A stretch of DNA of 64,000 nt from Neobacillus niacini (lineage in GTDB: Bacteria; Bacillota; Bacilli; Bacillales; Cytobacillaceae), in contig NZ_JAMBOX010000014.1 in NCBI RefSeq assembly GCF_023715785.1, positions 62,001-126,000 on the forward strand. The letters run 5' to 3'. The notes under the pieces were generated by a model, which did no database searches, was not told where the DNA came from, and saw only the letters and a program-made list of their open reading frames with translations. This document shows positions 33,833 through 42,790 of the stretch, piece by piece. Position numbers and translations under genes: made by a program. Numbering within the stretch: the first letter of the stretch is position 1; each line of letters opens with the position of its first letter.

Positions 33833-34411
33833 ATGTCCCAAAATCTTGAAATAGAATTCAAAAATATCTTGACTAAAAACGAATACGAAAGGTTTTTAAA
33901 GGAGTTTAACATCGACAAGAAAAAAATTTTTTCCCAAGAAAATCACTACTTTGACACTCCTGAATTTGCCTTGAAGACCTTAGGTACCGCACTTAGAATC
34001 AGAAAAAAACCGGACGGTTGGGAGATGACATTAAAGCAGCCGGCAGATATCGGACTTCTCGAAACAAATCAGGAAATATGCGAAGAAGAAGCCCACCAGG
34101 CAATTGGGTTTAACAAGCTCCCATTAGGTAAAATTCAACAAATAATCGAAGACAACGGGATTCCCTTCTCAAACCTAGAATATTTTGGGTGTATGACCAC
34201 TAGAAGGGTAGAGGTGGAATATAGCCAAGGATTACTCGTTCTCGACCACAGCCTCTACTTAGCTAACGAGGATTATGAATTGGAGCTTGAAGTAAACGAA
34301 GAACAGCCAGGCAAAGAATCCTTCCTTGCCTTACTTAAGCAATTTGGCATTCCCGTTCGACACACAAAAAATAAAATCCAGAGGTTCTATGAGAAAAAAT
34401 ACGCAGATTAA
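33833..34411 (+). CDS. yjbK: CYTH-domain protein YjbK (triphosphatase-like)
   Basis: 192 residues. The CYTH/ThTPase opening ExExK reads EIEFKN at residues 5-10, with later strands YFDTPEFAL, ALRIRKKPDGWEMTLKQP (here in parts), YELELEVNE and RVEVEYSQGLLVLDHSLY. The metal- and phosphate-binding tunnel residues look intact. Relatives hydrolyse inorganic or thiamine triphosphate, or cyclise ATP. Three ATG codons are stacked; the third (33833) has AAAGGA 8 bases away. Divergent from yjbL, about 120 bases of shared promoter region. Confidence 0.88.
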   Translation: MSQNLEIEFKNILTKNEYERFLKEFNIDKKKIFSQENHYFDTPEFALKTLGTALRIRKKPDGWEMTLKQPADIGLLETNQEICEEEAHQAIGFNKLPLGKIQQIIEDNGIPFSNLEYFGCMTTRRVEVEYSQGLLVLDHSLYLANEDYELELEVNEEQPGKESFLALLKQFGIPVRHTKNKIQRFYEKKYAD

Positions 34412-34456
34412 TACTGTATTTATATTGATAAACTACTTAGAATCAAGGCAAGAAAT

Positions 34457-34485
34457 TTGAGATATGAAATGGGCATTGTTACAAT
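34457..34485 (+). promoter_or_regulatory. Sigma-A promoter of the yjbI-yjbH operon
   Basis: TTGAGA (34457-34462), 17 bases, TACAAT (34480-34485), 72 bases upstream of yjbI. Confidence 0.75.
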
Positions 34486-34556
34486 AAAGCAAACAATGAT
34501 GTTGCAAAGGTTGCATAAAAGCATTTTTTATTAAAGTAATTAGAGGAGTTGTCAAC

Positions 34557-34967
34557 ATGATTGAGAAAAGCTTAACACCTTTCGAGGCCATTGGAGAAGA
34601 AACTCTCCATCGACTTGTTGAAACATTCTATGGCCTTGTTGCACAACATCCTGACCTTGCCCCGATTTTCCCTAATGATTTTACGGAGATTGCCCGTAAA
34701 CAAAAGCAATTTTTAACTCAATATTTAGGAGGGCCTCCGCTGTATACCGAGGAACATGGCCATCCTATGATGCGCGCCCGCCATCTTCCTTTTCCGGTTA
34801 CGCCTGCTCGGGCAAAGGCTTGGCTCTCCTGCATGTCCCAGGCAATGGATTTGTGCGGGTTAACAGGAAACTTGCGGGACGAATTTTATTCGCGGCTTTA
34901 TTTAACGGCCCAGCATATGATCAATACGCCAGACGATAAAAGAGATTCGGGTGAAAGTCGTGAATAG
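34557..34967 (+). CDS. yjbI: Truncated haemoglobin (group II) YjbI
   Basis: 136 residues, TrHbO type: proximal histidine H76 in [10 protein letters not shown], distal tyrosine Y25 (TFYGLV) and a 2/2 globin length. YjbI is reported as an antioxidant for lipid peroxides in B. subtilis. It shares an operon with yjbH: the stop codon lies inside the first codons of yjbH. AGAGGAG 9 bases before ATG. The last ten residues [11 protein letters not shown] are beyond the globin fold. Confidence 0.92.
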   Translation: MIEKSLTPFEAIGEETLHRLVETFYGLVAQHPDLAPIFPNDFTEIARKQKQFLTQYLGGPPLYTEEHGHPMMRARHLPFPVTPARAKAWLSCMSQAMDLCGLTGNLRDEFYSRLYLTAQHMINTPDDKRDSGESRE

Positions 34968-35829
34968 TTTCTGGTCACAAAGTTCGAAGCACCATTGCGG
35001 CGGCAGCGATAAAAAACCGCTGGAGATCTATATGTTTATTGATCCATTATGCCCGGAATGCTGGGCTCTCGAACCGATTTTGAAAAAACTTCAGATTGAA
35101 TATGGCCGTTATTTTTCACTTAAGCATGTTTTGAGCGGCAGATTGGCCAATTTAAATCTTAGCAAAAAGAAAAATTATGAGAGTATTGCGGAATTGTGGG
35201 AAAAAACAGCCAGCAGGTCAGGAATGTCATGTGACGGAAGCCTTTGGCATGAAACTCCTGTCGACGCCCCGTATAATGTTTCGTTAGCTTTAAAAGCGTC
35301 GGAACTGCAAGGAAGACGGGCGGGTATCCGCTTTTTGCGCAGAATCCAGGAACTGCTATTTTTGGAGAAACAAAACATTTCGAATCTGGAGGTTTTAAAG
35401 GCTTGTGCCGAAAGTGTCGGACTCGATGTGGATGAATTCACCAAAGATATGCATTCGGAATCTGCATCAAAGGCGTTTCAGAATGATTTGCAAATTACAT
35501 CCGAAATGGATGTTCATGAGATTCCAACCCTCGTGTTTTTTAATGAAAATGTAGAGGATGAAGGGATTAAAATTACCGGCAGTTATCCGTATGACGTTTA
35601 TGTTCAGATTCTCGAAGAAATGTTAACCGAGAAGCCGGAAAAGTCGACTCCGCCGCCATTGGAAACCTTCCTGAAGGCATTCAAGTTTGTCGCAACGAAA
35701 GAAATAGCTGTTGTTTATAATATGACTGTGTCTCAAATTGAGCGGGAAATGAAAAAATTGGTTTTAAAGCAAGTGGTCGAACAAATCCCCGCCAAATACG
35801 GAACATTTTGGCGATACATCGAGAGCTGA
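34951..35829 (+). CDS. yjbH: Spx-degradation adaptor YjbH (SpxH)
   Basis: 292 residues. A DsbA/thioredoxin-like fold with DPLCPECW (C34, C37) and an N-terminal cysteine/histidine patch (HHCGG, 14-18), followed by the helical adaptor part with PTLVFFNEN. YjbH binds Spx and hands it to ClpXP; disulphide stress inactivates it. Spx itself is encoded 7 kb away. GTG 34951 and GTG 34960 are both possible starts, the former overlapping yjbI by 17 bases; neither has a strong site, so the N-terminus is uncertain. Confidence 0.9.
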   Translation: MKVVNSFWSQSSKHHCGGSDKKPLEIYMFIDPLCPECWALEPILKKLQIEYGRYFSLKHVLSGRLANLNLSKKKNYESIAELWEKTASRSGMSCDGSLWHETPVDAPYNVSLALKASELQGRRAGIRFLRRIQELLFLEKQNISNLEVLKACAESVGLDVDEFTKDMHSESASKAFQNDLQITSEMDVHEIPTLVFFNENVEDEGIKITGSYPYDVYVQILEEMLTEKPEKSTPPPLETFLKAFKFVATKEIAVVYNMTVSQIEREMKKLVLKQVVEQIPAKYGTFWRYIES

Positions 35830-35830
35830 A

Positions 35831-35860
35831 AAAATGCCGGATATGCCCGGCATTTTGTTA
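35831..35860 (+). terminator. Terminator of yjbI-yjbH
   Basis: AAAATGCCGG-ATATG-CCCGGCATTTT, tail TGTTATT. Confidence 0.8.
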
Positions 35861-36140
35861 TTCTTCCATAAAAACGAAAATGCCCTGCAGTTTCCGCTGC
35901 AAGGCATTTCCTATTAATACGAACAAAGGGGATGGGAGAAATTTTTCACGGTCAAACAAAGGGGTATATGTTTGTTGTGATCAACTTCACGTATTAAATA
36001 TAGCATGGGGGCAAGTTAGAGACAATACTCTTGTAGATTGTTTCACAATATTGTCAAATAATCATAATTTCATAATTTCGTCAATAGACATGATAATGTA
36101 GATTTATATTCGCGCTTTAGCCGAGAGGTGGAATGTTATA
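35861..36140. other. Intergenic region upstream of the small membrane protein
   Basis: A second hairpin (AAATGCC...GGCATTT, 35878-35909) looks like a minus-strand terminator with no gene feeding it. A weak plus-strand promoter TTCATA-17-GATAAT precedes the small gene. Nothing else. Confidence 0.4.
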
Positions 36141-36314
36141 TTGAAAAAATTTTATAGCGCTATTATGCTGTTGTTTTTTTTAATCGCTTTTTTTCTGCAT
36201 ATTTTGGCTTTAATGAAAATATTCCCTTTGCTCATCAGTATTCCACTTCTACTGATCGCGATTTTTATTCCTGCTGTGTTAATCAATGATAGAAAGAGAT
36301 TTAAGGGATTCTAA
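36141..36314 (+). CDS. 57-residue two-helix membrane protein
   Basis: TTG-started frame (MKKFYSAIMLL...) with GAGAGGTGG 9 bases upstream. Two hydrophobic helices (about 8-26 and 29-48) and a basic tail NDRKRFKGF. Ends at the terminator shared with pepF. No family recognised. B. subtilis has a small gene (yjzD) at this place, but this sequence does not resemble it as I remember it. Confidence 0.65.
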   Translation: MKKFYSAIMLLFFLIAFFLHILALMKIFPLLISIPLLLIAIFIPAVLINDRKRFKGF

Positions 36315-36348
36315 AAAGGGATGGCTCCCTTTAGGTGCCATCCCTTTC
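36315..36348 (-). terminator. Bidirectional terminator between the small membrane gene and pepF
   Basis: Stem AAAGGGATGGC/GCCATCCCTTT; tail TTTTTAG on the minus strand for pepF and TTTCTCTT on the plus strand. Confidence 0.85.
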
Positions 36349-36350
36349 TC

Positions 36351-38168
36351 TTAGGATAATAGCTGTTCCAGTTCATTCAGTTTCTCTTCAAATACCTTGC
36401 AGGCATTTTTGATTGGTTCGGCGCTTGTCATATCGACACCGGCTTTTTTCAGTACTTCTATAGGATAATCCGAGCTTCCGGCGCTGAGGTATTCGATATA
36501 ACGTTTAACCGCGCGGTCGCCTTCCTCCAAGATTTGCTTGCTTAGAGCTGTTGCCGCACTAAAGCCAGTCGCATATTGGTATACATAATAGTTGTAATAG
36601 AAATGCGGGATTCTTGCCCACTCCAGGCCAATTTCCTCATCAATGACAATATCCTTTTCACCAAAGTACTTCTTATTTAACTCATAATAAAGTTCTGTTA
36701 AGGAATCGGCTGTTAATGCTTCATTATTTTGCGCTTTTTGATGGATGAGATGCTCAAATTCGGCAAACATCGTCTGGCGGAATACGGTGCCTCTAAAACC
36801 TTCCAAATAGTGATTCAGCAAGTAAATCCGCTTTTGTTCATCATCAATTGTTTTTAATAAATAATCATTCAGCAACGCTTCATTACAAGTGGATGCGACC
36901 TCAGCCACGAAAATGGAATAATCCCCATAAGGAAACGCTTGAGTTTTCCTTGTATAGTAGCTGTGAACGGAATGTCCGAACTCATGGGCCAAAGTAAATA
37001 AGTTATTGACATTATCCTGCCAGTTCATCAGGATATACGGATGAGTCCCATACGCTCCGGAGGAATAAGCGCCACTGCGCTTGCCTTTATTTTCATGGAC
37101 ATCGACCCAGCGATTTTCGAAACCTTCCTTTAGAATGTTGGAATACTCCTCGCCAAGTGGCGAGAGGCCCTTGATCACCAAGTCCTTTGCTTCCTCATAT
37201 TTAATCTCCATCTTGACATCCTTGACAAGTGGTGTATAAAGATCATACATATGAAGCTCGTTCAATCCTAAAACCTTTTTCCTCAAACTTACATATCGAT
37301 GCAATAAATGCAAGTTTTCATTAACGGTGTTCACCAGATTATCATAAACGGATTCTGGAATATTGTTGGCAGCAAGCGCAGCATGACGGGCTGAATTATA
37401 GTTTCTCACTCTTGCATAGAAATTATCCTTCTTAATATTTCCGCTTAAGGTGCTTGCAAATGTATTTTTAAAATCACCATAGGTTTTATATACTGCCTTA
37501 AATGCATCGCGTCTGACACGCTGGTCACCGCTTTCCAAGAAGCGGATATAACGGCCGTGAGTAATTTCCACTTCCTCCCCGTTCTCATCCTTGATTGAAG
37601 GGAACTCCAGGTCTGCATTGTTCAACATGCCGAATGTATTGCTCGAAGCATTCATTACCTCACCTGCTTCTGCAAGCAGCGCCTCTTGTTCCGCACTTAA
37701 TACATGCGGCCGCTGAAGGTTGATTTCTTGGAGGGCATGTTCATATAGCTTTAACTCGGGCTTTTCAGATAAAAATCCAGTCAATTTGCTTTCTTCGATT
37801 GAGAGCAATTCAGGTACAATAAACGCCAGTTGACTAGCTGCCTGGGAGTAGAGATTTTTGATCCGGTCATCCAAACCTTGATAAAAGGAGTTGGTTGTGT
37901 CCTGATCATACCTCATATGGGAATATGTATAAAGCTTGCCCAGCCGTTCCATTAATCTGTCCTGAAACTGCAGTGCCTGATAAAGAGTTTCCGCACCTGT
38001 CCCTAGCTTCCCTTCAAAATCCTTAATCCCTGGGATCAGGCTCTTAACCTCTTGAAATTCTTTCTCCCATTGCTCGTCACTGGCAAAAATATCTTCCAAT
38101 TTCCATGTATCTTGGACAGGTATTTCACTTCTTGCCGGCAGTGATTTCACAGAAGCTTCATTCGCCAT
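36351..38168 (-). CDS. pepF: Oligoendopeptidase F
   Basis: 605 residues, M3B metallopeptidase. The zinc site HEFGH lies near residue 389 (LAHEFGHSVHSYY) and a downstream glutamate in EVASTCNEALL completes it. PepF cleaves 7-17-residue peptides in the cytosol, processing peptides imported by Opp and App, both encoded nearby. GGAGG 9 bases before ATG 38168. Upstream of coiA by 131 bases with a direct repeat between (see 38234-38282). Confidence 0.95.
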   Translation of the reverse strand: MANEASVKSLPARSEIPVQDTWKLEDIFASDEQWEKEFQEVKSLIPGIKDFEGKLGTGAETLYQALQFQDRLMERLGKLYTYSHMRYDQDTTNSFYQGLDDRIKNLYSQAASQLAFIVPELLSIEESKLTGFLSEKPELKLYEHALQEINLQRPHVLSAEQEALLAEAGEVMNASSNTFGMLNNADLEFPSIKDENGEEVEITHGRYIRFLESGDQRVRRDAFKAVYKTYGDFKNTFASTLSGNIKKDNFYARVRNYNSARHAALAANNIPESVYDNLVNTVNENLHLLHRYVSLRKKVLGLNELHMYDLYTPLVKDVKMEIKYEEAKDLVIKGLSPLGEEYSNILKEGFENRWVDVHENKGKRSGAYSSGAYGTHPYILMNWQDNVNNLFTLAHEFGHSVHSYYTRKTQAFPYGDYSIFVAEVASTCNEALLNDYLLKTIDDEQKRIYLLNHYLEGFRGTVFRQTMFAEFEHLIHQKAQNNEALTADSLTELYYELNKKYFGEKDIVIDEEIGLEWARIPHFYYNYYVYQYATGFSAATALSKQILEEGDRAVKRYIEYLSAGSSDYPIEVLKKAGVDMTSAEPIKNACKVFEEKLNELEQLLS

Positions 38169-38233
38169 TGTCCATCCTCCATTCTTAAGTTTAATTTGCT
38201 ACCCTTTCATTATATTCTCTTCATTCCACCAAT

Positions 38234-38282
38234 TTCCTTTATTATGCCTTGAAAAATGTTGCAAGGCTTCCTTTATTATGCC
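38234..38282. repeat. Direct repeat flanking a hairpin upstream of pepF
   Basis: TTCCTTTATTATGCC occurs at 38234-38248 and 38268-38282. Between them GCCTTG...CAAGGC can pair (38246-38267). Confidence 0.6.
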
Positions 38283-38299
38283 CATTCCCCCGTTTTCAT

Positions 38300-39499
38300 T
38301 TAGCTATTTTTCAAAAATTGCTGATAAACATGCTGGAAAAGCTGCGTTGCTTTTTCTTTTTCTGAATTGGAGCGGGGGATGGTCATGTTTCGGTTCAATT
38401 GGCAAGCGCCGGTATTTATCCTGGTAAGAATACCCAGACCCATTAGTTGATGAAAATACTCAAGTACAGGAATCATCGGATGTACCGAATCAAGCTGCGG
38501 TAAATGGCGGATCATGATTTCTTTACGACTGATTCGTTTATTAACCTGCCAGGTCAACTCTTGTAAAGTAATGAAGTCCCCTGGATTCTTATCCGCAAAG
38601 AGATCGAGAAATAGATAGGTTTGCCAAATGACTGGGGAACTATAGATATAAAAGGAATGTGGCACAGGCAGGCCGATTTCAGGGGGCAATAAAAAGAGAT
38701 TAAGATTTCGCTTGTAAAGTTCCTGCAAAAACGGATTTTTGCCAAGGCCTGGATGCAGCGCCCATTTAAAAGTATAGTTTTCCAGTTCGCGGGTCCAACA
38801 TGAAAATTTGAGCTGATTTGATGGTTTACTCGGCTCCAAAATGTCCTGTATTAAAGTCGATGCCACTGGAAAGTTGGATTGATGAACGAAAGCATTTTTA
38901 ACCGAATAAGGAGTAATGGAGCTAACAATGTGAAATTTTCTCGTTTTAGGACAATAGGCGGGTATGTAAAATTGGCCTGCATCTGAAGCCCGTAAAAATA
39001 AATAAAGAAAATTAGATAGAGGTACAGTCCTTCTATAAGTGGGGTGAAGATGATGAGATGAAACAATCCAAAGCGGTATATAATCATGTTCAAGATAAGT
39101 TTTCGTCCGCTTAATAAATACGGTTTCTGGTAATGGTGAGCATTGAAATTCCAAAGCATATTTTCTGCCATTAAACCGGAATAAAATATCGGGCCGCTGA
39201 CCAATCTCCTTGTCGTAGTATTCCAGTATGCAGGGGATTTTTTGACAGATAAGCCATTGGTAAAGCTGAAGCTTTCCTTCCAAATGGACCTCAGTTTCCC
39301 GTTCGTATGAATCTTGGCAAGTGCTTCCCCTTTTATGGGCGAAATGGAAAATCCGCTGGTCTCCCAGTTTTAGCAAAACTGGCTCACCACATTCTGGACA
39401 ATAAAATTCCTCATAATCTCGCAACCTCAATAAAGATTCCTTTGATTGCTGATTCGCCAAGCAAATCAGCGTGCCGACTTTAGTTTTTGCTGTTAACAC
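38300..39499 (-). CDS. coiA: Competence protein CoiA
   Basis: 399 residues with an N-terminal zinc-like region EEFYCPECGEPVLLKLGDQRIFHFAHKR (given in parts) and a nuclease-like core (DILFRFNGRKYALEFQCSPL, in parts) characteristic of CoiA. It aids processing and recombination of incoming single-stranded DNA. TTG 39505 is only 2 bases from AGGAGG, so GTG 39499, 8 bases away, is the better start. Position between mecA and pepF as in B. subtilis. Confidence 0.9.
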   Translation of the reverse strand: MLTAKTKVGTLICLANQQSKESLLRLRDYEEFYCPECGEPVLLKLGDQRIFHFAHKRGSTCQDSYERETEVHLEGKLQLYQWLICQKIPCILEYYDKEIGQRPDILFRFNGRKYALEFQCSPLPETVFIKRTKTYLEHDYIPLWIVSSHHLHPTYRRTVPLSNFLYLFLRASDAGQFYIPAYCPKTRKFHIVSSITPYSVKNAFVHQSNFPVASTLIQDILEPSKPSNQLKFSCWTRELENYTFKWALHPGLGKNPFLQELYKRNLNLFLLPPEIGLPVPHSFYIYSSPVIWQTYLFLDLFADKNPGDFITLQELTWQVNKRISRKEIMIRHLPQLDSVHPMIPVLEYFHQLMGLGILTRINTGACQLNRNMTIPRSNSEKEKATQLFQHVYQQFLKNS

Positions 39500-39567
39500 T
39501 TTCAACTCCTCCTTTCTTTAGTTGATATTCGACAGGATTCCACAAAATCCTTTTATCTTCTTCTAAA

Positions 39568-39591
39568 TAAAAAAAAACCGCCTTTCGACGG
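39568..39591 (-). terminator. Terminator of the cardiolipin synthase gene
   Basis: CCGTC-GAAA-GGCGG hairpin with a run of nine T on the minus strand. Confidence 0.8.
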
Positions 39592-39599
39592 ATATTTTT

Positions 39600-41111
39600 T
39601 TAAAGCAGCGGTGAGAGAAGCCTTGCTGTAGACTCCAATAACCTCAAGCCAATATGGCGCTGTCCAAATGTTTTTAATTCTAATTGTTTTGAGTAATCCA
39701 GATCGTTTAAAAACTCAGCCACAAGCTTCTGCGTGCTTTTTGTCTTAAACAGGAAAGCATTCACTTCAAAGTTTAAGTGAAAACTCCTCATGTCCATGTT
39801 GGATGTTCCAATCGAAGCCAGTTCACCGTCAACTATTACTATTTTGCTATGCATAAACCCTCGTTCGTATTCGTACACCTTGACCCCAGCTTCCAATAGT
39901 TCCGGAAAATAGGATCTGGAAGCGTGAAACACAATTCGTTTGTCTGGACGGTTTGGGACCAGCAGCCTGACATCAATGTCGCTAAGGGCTGCAACCTTAA
40001 TGGCTGAAAAAATATCTTCGTCAGGGATAAAGTATGGAGAGGCAATCCAGACTGATTTTCTCGCAGAGCCAATCATTGAAAAAAAGATGTCCTTGATTAC
40101 GCTCCATTCATTATCCGGACCTCCGGCAATCAGCTGCACCCCTCCGTGACTTTTCTCGTCAATTTGCGGGGATAAATACTCAGCTGTCAAAAAGCTATGA
40201 TTCGTCATATAATACCAATCTTGCAGAAAAATCAACTGAAGCGTCCGAACCGCTTCACCTCTAAGCAATAGATGGGTATCCCGCCAGAAGCCAATATCCT
40301 TGTTCCTTCCCAAATACTCATCGCCAATATTTAATCCGCCGACAAACCCGATATTGCCATCGATGACGATAATTTTGCGATGATTGCGGAAATTAAATTT
40401 ATTATTTAAAAACGGCAATTTAACTGGACCAAAGCAGACCGTTTCGATACCGGCATTCTTAAGGTCGTTTATATAAGCTTTTGATAGTTGCCAGGAACCG
40501 ACTGCGTCATACATGAAACGAACCTTGACGCCTTGACCTGCCTTTTCAATTAAGACATTTTTTATTTCCTCGCCAATTTGGTCATGACGAACAATATAAT
40601 ATTCCATATGAATATGATGCCGGGCCCGGTTTAATTCTTCAATAATATGACGAAAGGTTTCCTCGCCGTTGGTTAATACTTTTGTTGCAGTATCAAAGGA
40701 GATCGGGCTGTTGCCAAGCTTCTGCGCGAGTTTAAATAATTTCCCTTGGTGTTCTCCCATTAACTGAAGCTTCTCCTCGCTTCTTGGGTCATTTTCCCCT
40801 TCAACAGTCAAGAAGGCCTGTTTATCAAGGAAATATTTTTTGCGGAATATTTTTTCTTTCCGATGATTTCGTCCAAAAAGCAAATAAAAAATAAATCCGA
40901 CAAGCGGAAAACTCCCCAATACAATCAACCAGGTAATGGTTTGAGCGGGATGCCGATTTTCTAGAAAGATAACAAATCCAATGAAAATAACCGAAAGCGA
41001 AATCAATACACTTAAGAATCCAATTAAACCGCTCTCCAACTGATTCCTAAAGAAAAACAATAGTACGGATAGCACAATTAAAAAAATGACAACCCTTACC
41101 GTGTTCTTCAT
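39600..41111 (-). CDS. cls: Cardiolipin synthase (PLD type)
   Basis: 503 residues. Two N-terminal helices (about 5-25, 35-55), a PLDc_N region, and two HKD motifs: H-x-K in NFRNHRKIIVIDG (about 220) and FMHSKIVIVDG (about 400). It transfers a phosphatidyl group between two phosphatidylglycerols to make cardiolipin in the membrane. GTG 41120 would be too close to GAGGTG; ATG 41111 is 6 bases away. Not in the usual B. subtilis yjb order, so possibly a local insertion. Confidence 0.93.
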   Translation of the reverse strand: MKNTVRVVIFLIVLSVLLFFFRNQLESGLIGFLSVLISLSVIFIGFVIFLENRHPAQTITWLIVLGSFPLVGFIFYLLFGRNHRKEKIFRKKYFLDKQAFLTVEGENDPRSEEKLQLMGEHQGKLFKLAQKLGNSPISFDTATKVLTNGEETFRHIIEELNRARHHIHMEYYIVRHDQIGEEIKNVLIEKAGQGVKVRFMYDAVGSWQLSKAYINDLKNAGIETVCFGPVKLPFLNNKFNFRNHRKIIVIDGNIGFVGGLNIGDEYLGRNKDIGFWRDTHLLLRGEAVRTLQLIFLQDWYYMTNHSFLTAEYLSPQIDEKSHGGVQLIAGGPDNEWSVIKDIFFSMIGSARKSVWIASPYFIPDEDIFSAIKVAALSDIDVRLLVPNRPDKRIVFHASRSYFPELLEAGVKVYEYERGFMHSKIVIVDGELASIGTSNMDMRSFHLNFEVNAFLFKTKSTQKLVAEFLNDLDYSKQLELKTFGQRHIGLRLLESTARLLSPLL

Positions 41112-41149
41112 GTATCTCACCTCACCTGCAAAAAACCTTCCGCTAAGCT

Positions 41150-41186
41150 AAAATACCGATTTCACCAGTGAAATCGGTATTTTTTA
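41150..41186 (-). terminator. Terminator of mecA
   Basis: Perfect 14-base stem AATACCGATTTCAC/GTGAAATCGGTATT with a 2-base loop, and TTTAG on the minus strand (plus strand tail TTTTT). Confidence 0.85.
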
Positions 41187-41855
41187 TCAGTCAAAATGTT
41201 TCCTGAGTTCTGAAAAAACATTCTCAGAAATTATTTCCTTGCCATATTCCTGAAGCCGATGTATGGTTAGCTGTGTTTCGTAGCCATATTCAAGGAGCAC
41301 ACTTAACAAATCGTCAATTTCATCCTCTTCAAATAGATCCTCAGGAAATTCAGTGTACAAATAATATCTGCCTTCAAAATGATAAAGTTTTGTAACGATA
41401 CTTTCCAATCCAGGACGCTTCGAGAGGCTGATCACATCTTCAAAATCTCTGAAGGCAAGGACAAACTCCAATATTTCTTCATCGAGTAAATCCTCAGCTT
41501 CCGAAAAATTCGGATCGAAATGTTGTTCCAATAACTCTTCTATTTTTTCATCAACCGGTAAGTCTCTGGTTTTATCATTTGGAATTGGAAGTTCAAACTT
41601 TTGTCCATCCTTCGAAAGCTGTGCTTTGGTTACAAGAACTTCGAGTCCCTTATCCAAAGCCTGTACCTGAATCCAAAGCGGACCTTCAACCACAAAATCC
41701 TCACCATCATGAACTTCGTCCATCATTTCCCAAAAGAGTTCTTCGCTCCGTTCACGATTGTACCATATTTCTTCGCGATCGAAACCTCTCTCTTCTATAT
41801 CAACATATGAAATATAAAATTTTACCGTATTCTCATTGATGCGTTCAATCTCCAT
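41187..41855 (-). CDS. mecA: Adaptor protein MecA
   Basis: 222 residues. An N-terminal substrate-binding domain (about 1-80, MEIERINENTVKFYISYVDI in its first 20) and an acidic linker (LEQHFDPNFSEAEDLLDEE, in parts) precede the C-terminal ClpC-binding domain. MecA targets ComK and ComS-linked factors, and also Spx in some conditions, to ClpCP, so it controls competence. GGGAGAGG 5 bases before ATG. A 265-base leader with a small upstream frame precedes it. Confidence 0.94.
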   Translation of the reverse strand: MEIERINENTVKFYISYVDIEERGFDREEIWYNRERSEELFWEMMDEVHDGEDFVVEGPLWIQVQALDKGLEVLVTKAQLSKDGQKFELPIPNDKTRDLPVDEKIEELLEQHFDPNFSEAEDLLDEEILEFVLAFRDFEDVISLSKRPGLESIVTKLYHFEGRYYLYTEFPEDLFEEDEIDDLLSVLLEYGYETQLTIHRLQEYGKEIISENVFSELRKHFD

Positions 41856-41891
41856 TTAAACCTCTCCCTTCCATTGTTCATATTGAAGGGA

Positions 41892-41918
41892 CTAAATACC
41901 CCCAGCAGATAATGCCAT
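41892..41918 (-). CDS. Possible 8-codon leader frame upstream of mecA
   Basis: MALSAGGI then stop, with AGAGGAG 9 bases before ATG. Its end is 36 bases before the mecA start and just before a CCCTTC...GAAGGG pairing that covers part of the mecA ribosome site. May regulate mecA translation; not known from literature I recall. Confidence 0.35.
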   Translation of the reverse strand: MALSAGGI

Positions 41919-42125
41919 TAGCATTTACTCCTCTAAAAAGGATTATTCGAACAGATTTTTCCTCAAAAAAGTAAATACTCTTGTACTTTCATTTTATGAT
42001 AAATAAACTATTAAGGGAAATAAAAAGAATAAAAATCATAAAAAACGTAAATCTGCCTATTTTCATATGAACTGGGATTAAATTACTCATAAGGGAATTG
42101 AATTACTAATTTAGATATTCCTTTC

Positions 42126-42154
42126 ATTATAGCAAATAACAAGGAAAACATCAA
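42126..42154 (-). promoter_or_regulatory. Sigma-A promoter of mecA
   Basis: TTGATG (42149-42154), 17 bases, TATAAT (42126-42131) on the minus strand. It gives a leader of about 265 bases. Confidence 0.7.
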
Positions 42155-42165
42155 ACCTTTCAAGA

Positions 42166-42192
42166 CGAAAAAAGACCTCCATTGGAGGCCCT
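42166..42192 (-). terminator. Terminator of spx
   Basis: GGCCTCC-AAT-GGAGGTC hairpin, then TTTTTTCG on the minus strand. Confidence 0.8.
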
Positions 42193-42194
42193 TT

Positions 42195-42590
42195 TTAATT
42201 TACCATTCTTTGTGCTTCACGCAATTGGAATGTTCTTACCTTTCTAGGCAAGAAGCGGCGGATTTCATCCTCATTATAGCCAACCTGCAAACGTTTCTCG
42301 TCAATAATGATTGGACGGCGCAATAAGCCCGGGTTCTCTTTAATGAGTTTGAACAAGTCTTGCAGAGGCATTGTATCTAAATTTACATCCAGCTTTTGAA
42401 AAGTCTTCGATCTGGTTGAAATAATTTCATCCGTACCATCTTCGGTCATTCGCAAAATTTCCTTTATTTCTTCCATGGAAAGCGGCTCAGAGAAAATATT
42501 TCTTTCTTTGTATGGTATTTCATGCTCTTCTAGCCATGATTTTGCCTTGCGACATGATGTACAACTTGGTGAGGTGTAAAGTGTAACCAT
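42195..42590 (-). CDS. spx: Transcriptional regulator Spx
   Basis: 131 residues, ArsC-like fold. The redox switch is C10-T-S-C13; G52 and R92, important for RNA polymerase alpha binding and redox activation, are conserved. The C-terminal degron reads LREAQRMVN, close to the B. subtilis LREAQRLAN recognised by ClpXP. Spx binds the alpha subunit and directs transcription under disulphide stress. It has an ECF promoter and a PerR-like box upstream. Single gene with its own terminator. Confidence 0.96.
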   Translation of the reverse strand: MVTLYTSPSCTSCRKAKSWLEEHEIPYKERNIFSEPLSMEEIKEILRMTEDGTDEIISTRSKTFQKLDVNLDTMPLQDLFKLIKENPGLLRRPIIIDEKRLQVGYNEDEIRRFLPRKVRTFQLREAQRMVN

Positions 42591-42663
42591 CCGTCTTTCA
42601 CACTCCTCTAATGTTTACTAATCTATAATGTACCCATTGTATAAAGATAAATAACTAGAAAAA

Positions 42664-42678
42664 TTAAAATTATTATAA
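42664..42678. promoter_or_regulatory. PerR-type box upstream of spx
   Basis: TTAAAATTATTATAA matches 14 of 15 positions of the PerR consensus TTATAATNATTATAA. B. subtilis spx is known to be repressed by PerR at one promoter. In AT-rich DNA a chance match is possible. Confidence 0.6.
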
Positions 42679-42790
42679 ACAAGTAATTTATATCATTAAT
42701 TATACACCACTACCTATGAAAAAGGTATCCTTTTTTCAAAAAATATTCACGTCATAGTAAACAATAAATTGAATAGGTTCCACTTAATAA

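Noticed and set aside
36031-36057. TGAAAC on the minus strand as an ECF promoter
   Set aside because: At 16 bases spacing it meets GTCT, not CGTA or CGTC, and no minus-strand gene follows.
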